Shown one piece after another: positions 63,468-64,000 of a stretch of 64,000 bases of DNA. Both the position numbers and the translations under genes were made by a program. Positions within the stretch are counted from its first letter, which is position 1. Every line of letters starts with the position of its first letter. The notes beneath the pieces were generated by a model. The model searched no databases. It saw only the letters and a program-made list of their open reading frames with translations, and was not told where the DNA came from. The stretch is from Nocardioides palaemonis (GTDB taxonomy: Bacteria; Actinomycetota; Actinomycetes; Propionibacteriales; Nocardioidaceae), in assembly GCF_018275325.1 (NCBI RefSeq), contig NZ_JAGVQR010000001.1:1550001-1614000 (forward strand). Direction: 5' to 3'.

Positions 63468-64000
63468 ATGCAGCTCGGCGTCCACTACGCGAACTTCACC
63501 CACCCCGACTGGCAGGCCCGGCTCACGGAGCGGCTCACCGAGACCGCGCGGGTGGCCGACCAGGGCGGCATCGCCCAGCTCACCGTCATGGACCACTGGT
63601 TCCAGATGGAGCAGCTCGGCGGCCCCGAGCAGCCCATGCTCGAGGGCTACACGACCCTGGGCTACCTCGCCGCCGTGACGGAGCGGCTGCGCCTCGGCCT
63701 GCTCGTCACCGGCGTGACCTACCGCCACCCGGGGCTGCTCGCCAAGACCGTCACGACGCTCGACGTGCTCTCCGGCGGCCGGGCGATGCTGGGGATCGGC
63801 GCTGCCTGGTACGACCGTGAGCACGCGGGGCTCGGCGTGCCGTTCCCGCCGCTGAAGGTGCGCTACGAGTGGCTCGAGGAGACGCTCCAGGTCGCCCGCC
63901 GGATGTTCGCCGGCGACCGGACGCCCTACGAGGGCACGCACGTGCGGCTCGAGGAGCCGGTCAACGTCCCGCCGCCGGTGCGGGGACGGATCCCGATCCT
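63468..64000 (+). CDS. LLM-class (F420-dependent type) oxidoreductase, 3' end outside the window
   Basis: The frame stays open from ATG 63468 to the window end (177 codons). It begins MQLGVHYANFTHPDWQ and has LTVMDHWFQMEQLGGPEQPMLEGYTTLGYLAA (split TIM-barrel motifs), LRLGLLVTGVTYRHPGLLAKTVTTLD and the SGGRAMLGIGAAWYDREHAGLGVPFPPLKVRYEWLEE stretch typical of luciferase-like, F420-dependent oxidoreductases. The substrate and C-terminal part cannot be judged. Confidence 0.9.
   Translation, partial: MQLGVHYANFTHPDWQARLTERLTETARVADQGGIAQLTVMDHWFQMEQLGGPEQPMLEGYTTLGYLAAVTERLRLGLLVTGVTYRHPGLLAKTVTTLDVLSGGRAMLGIGAAWYDREHAGLGVPFPPLKVRYEWLEETLQVARRMFAGDRTPYEGTHVRLEEPVNVPPPVRGRIPI

Overview
The window is high-GC DNA that reads as the chromosome of an actinobacterium, most likely Nocardioidaceae (Nocardioides-like). 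This is inferred from gene order and protein style: an actinobacterial dcw cluster running into sepF-yggT-divIVA, a HisA of the PriA type, an SsgA-family division protein, an LLM/F420-type oxidoreductase, a Lys/Ala-rich DksA-like protein, and many -10 boxes placed 6-7 nt before a start codon, which suggests leaderless transcripts. No species can be named from sequence alone.

Layout. 1-19.3 kb is the division and cell-wall cluster: mraZ, a 53-aa membrane protein, rsmH, an ftsL-like gene, ftsI, murE, murF, mraY, murD, ftsW, murG, murC, ftsQ, ftsZ, pgeF, yggS, sepF, yggT, divIVA, closed by a strong hairpin. Most genes overlap by ATGA or GTGA. 19.4-24.3 kb holds a DksA/TraR-type protein with a Lys/Ala/Pro tail, lspA, an RluA-family pseudouridine synthase, a GNAT protein, and DUF6886 and DUF2332 proteins. 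24.4-31.7 kb carries dnaE1, a membrane protein, a DUF3352 protein, and ybaK and a LON-domain protein on the minus strand. 31.7-43.3 kb is histidine biosynthesis in two blocks (hisD-hisC-hisB-hisH and hisA-nudix-hisF). They are separated by a hemerythrin, an SRPBCC protein and a secreted phosphodiesterase, and followed by a polar amino-acid ABC importer. 43.4-48.3 kb has a heterodimeric ABC exporter, an SsgA-like protein (minus) and a PGPGW membrane protein.

48.3-59.3 kb is the accessory region. Directly after a tRNA-Val(CAC) comes a compact sulfide/sulfane-sulfur island: an ArsR-rhodanese fusion, a CPVC membrane protein, a DsbA-like thioredoxin, a CcdA-like protein and a rhodanese-DUF2892 protein. 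On the minus strand are gntR, a rhodanese, a TauE/SafE-rhodanese fusion and a ctaD with an unlisted 59-aa membrane protein. On the plus strand again are an MBL-fold-dirhodanese protein and a sulfide:quinone oxidoreductase. The expected flow is sulfide to persulfide (SQR, electrons to quinone and possibly to the local oxidase), persulfide oxidation or sulfur transfer (MBL and rhodaneses), and sulfite export (TauE). Two copies of a GTACGTAC palindrome overlap predicted promoters of the rhodanese-DUF2892 gene and of gntR, and suggest one GntR regulon. The ArsR gene has its own 7-bp inverted repeat over its ribosome binding site.

59.6-64 kb returns to ordinary genes: a HAD hydrolase, thrS, a PatB/MalY-type aminotransferase, and an LLM-class oxidoreductase cut by the window end. 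Non-coding structure worth attention: nine 11-bp tandem repeats between murD and ftsW; a 119-bp element at 36805-36923 with four 16-bp boxes in exact dyad symmetry and 30-bp spacing; a REP-like palindrome at 23233-23313; and two repeat elements that appear to supply the start regions of hisH and of the aminotransferase. No gap without a gene exceeds 300 bases; the longest (1-288, 51319-51590, 718-986, 59339-59585) are described in the features or findings.
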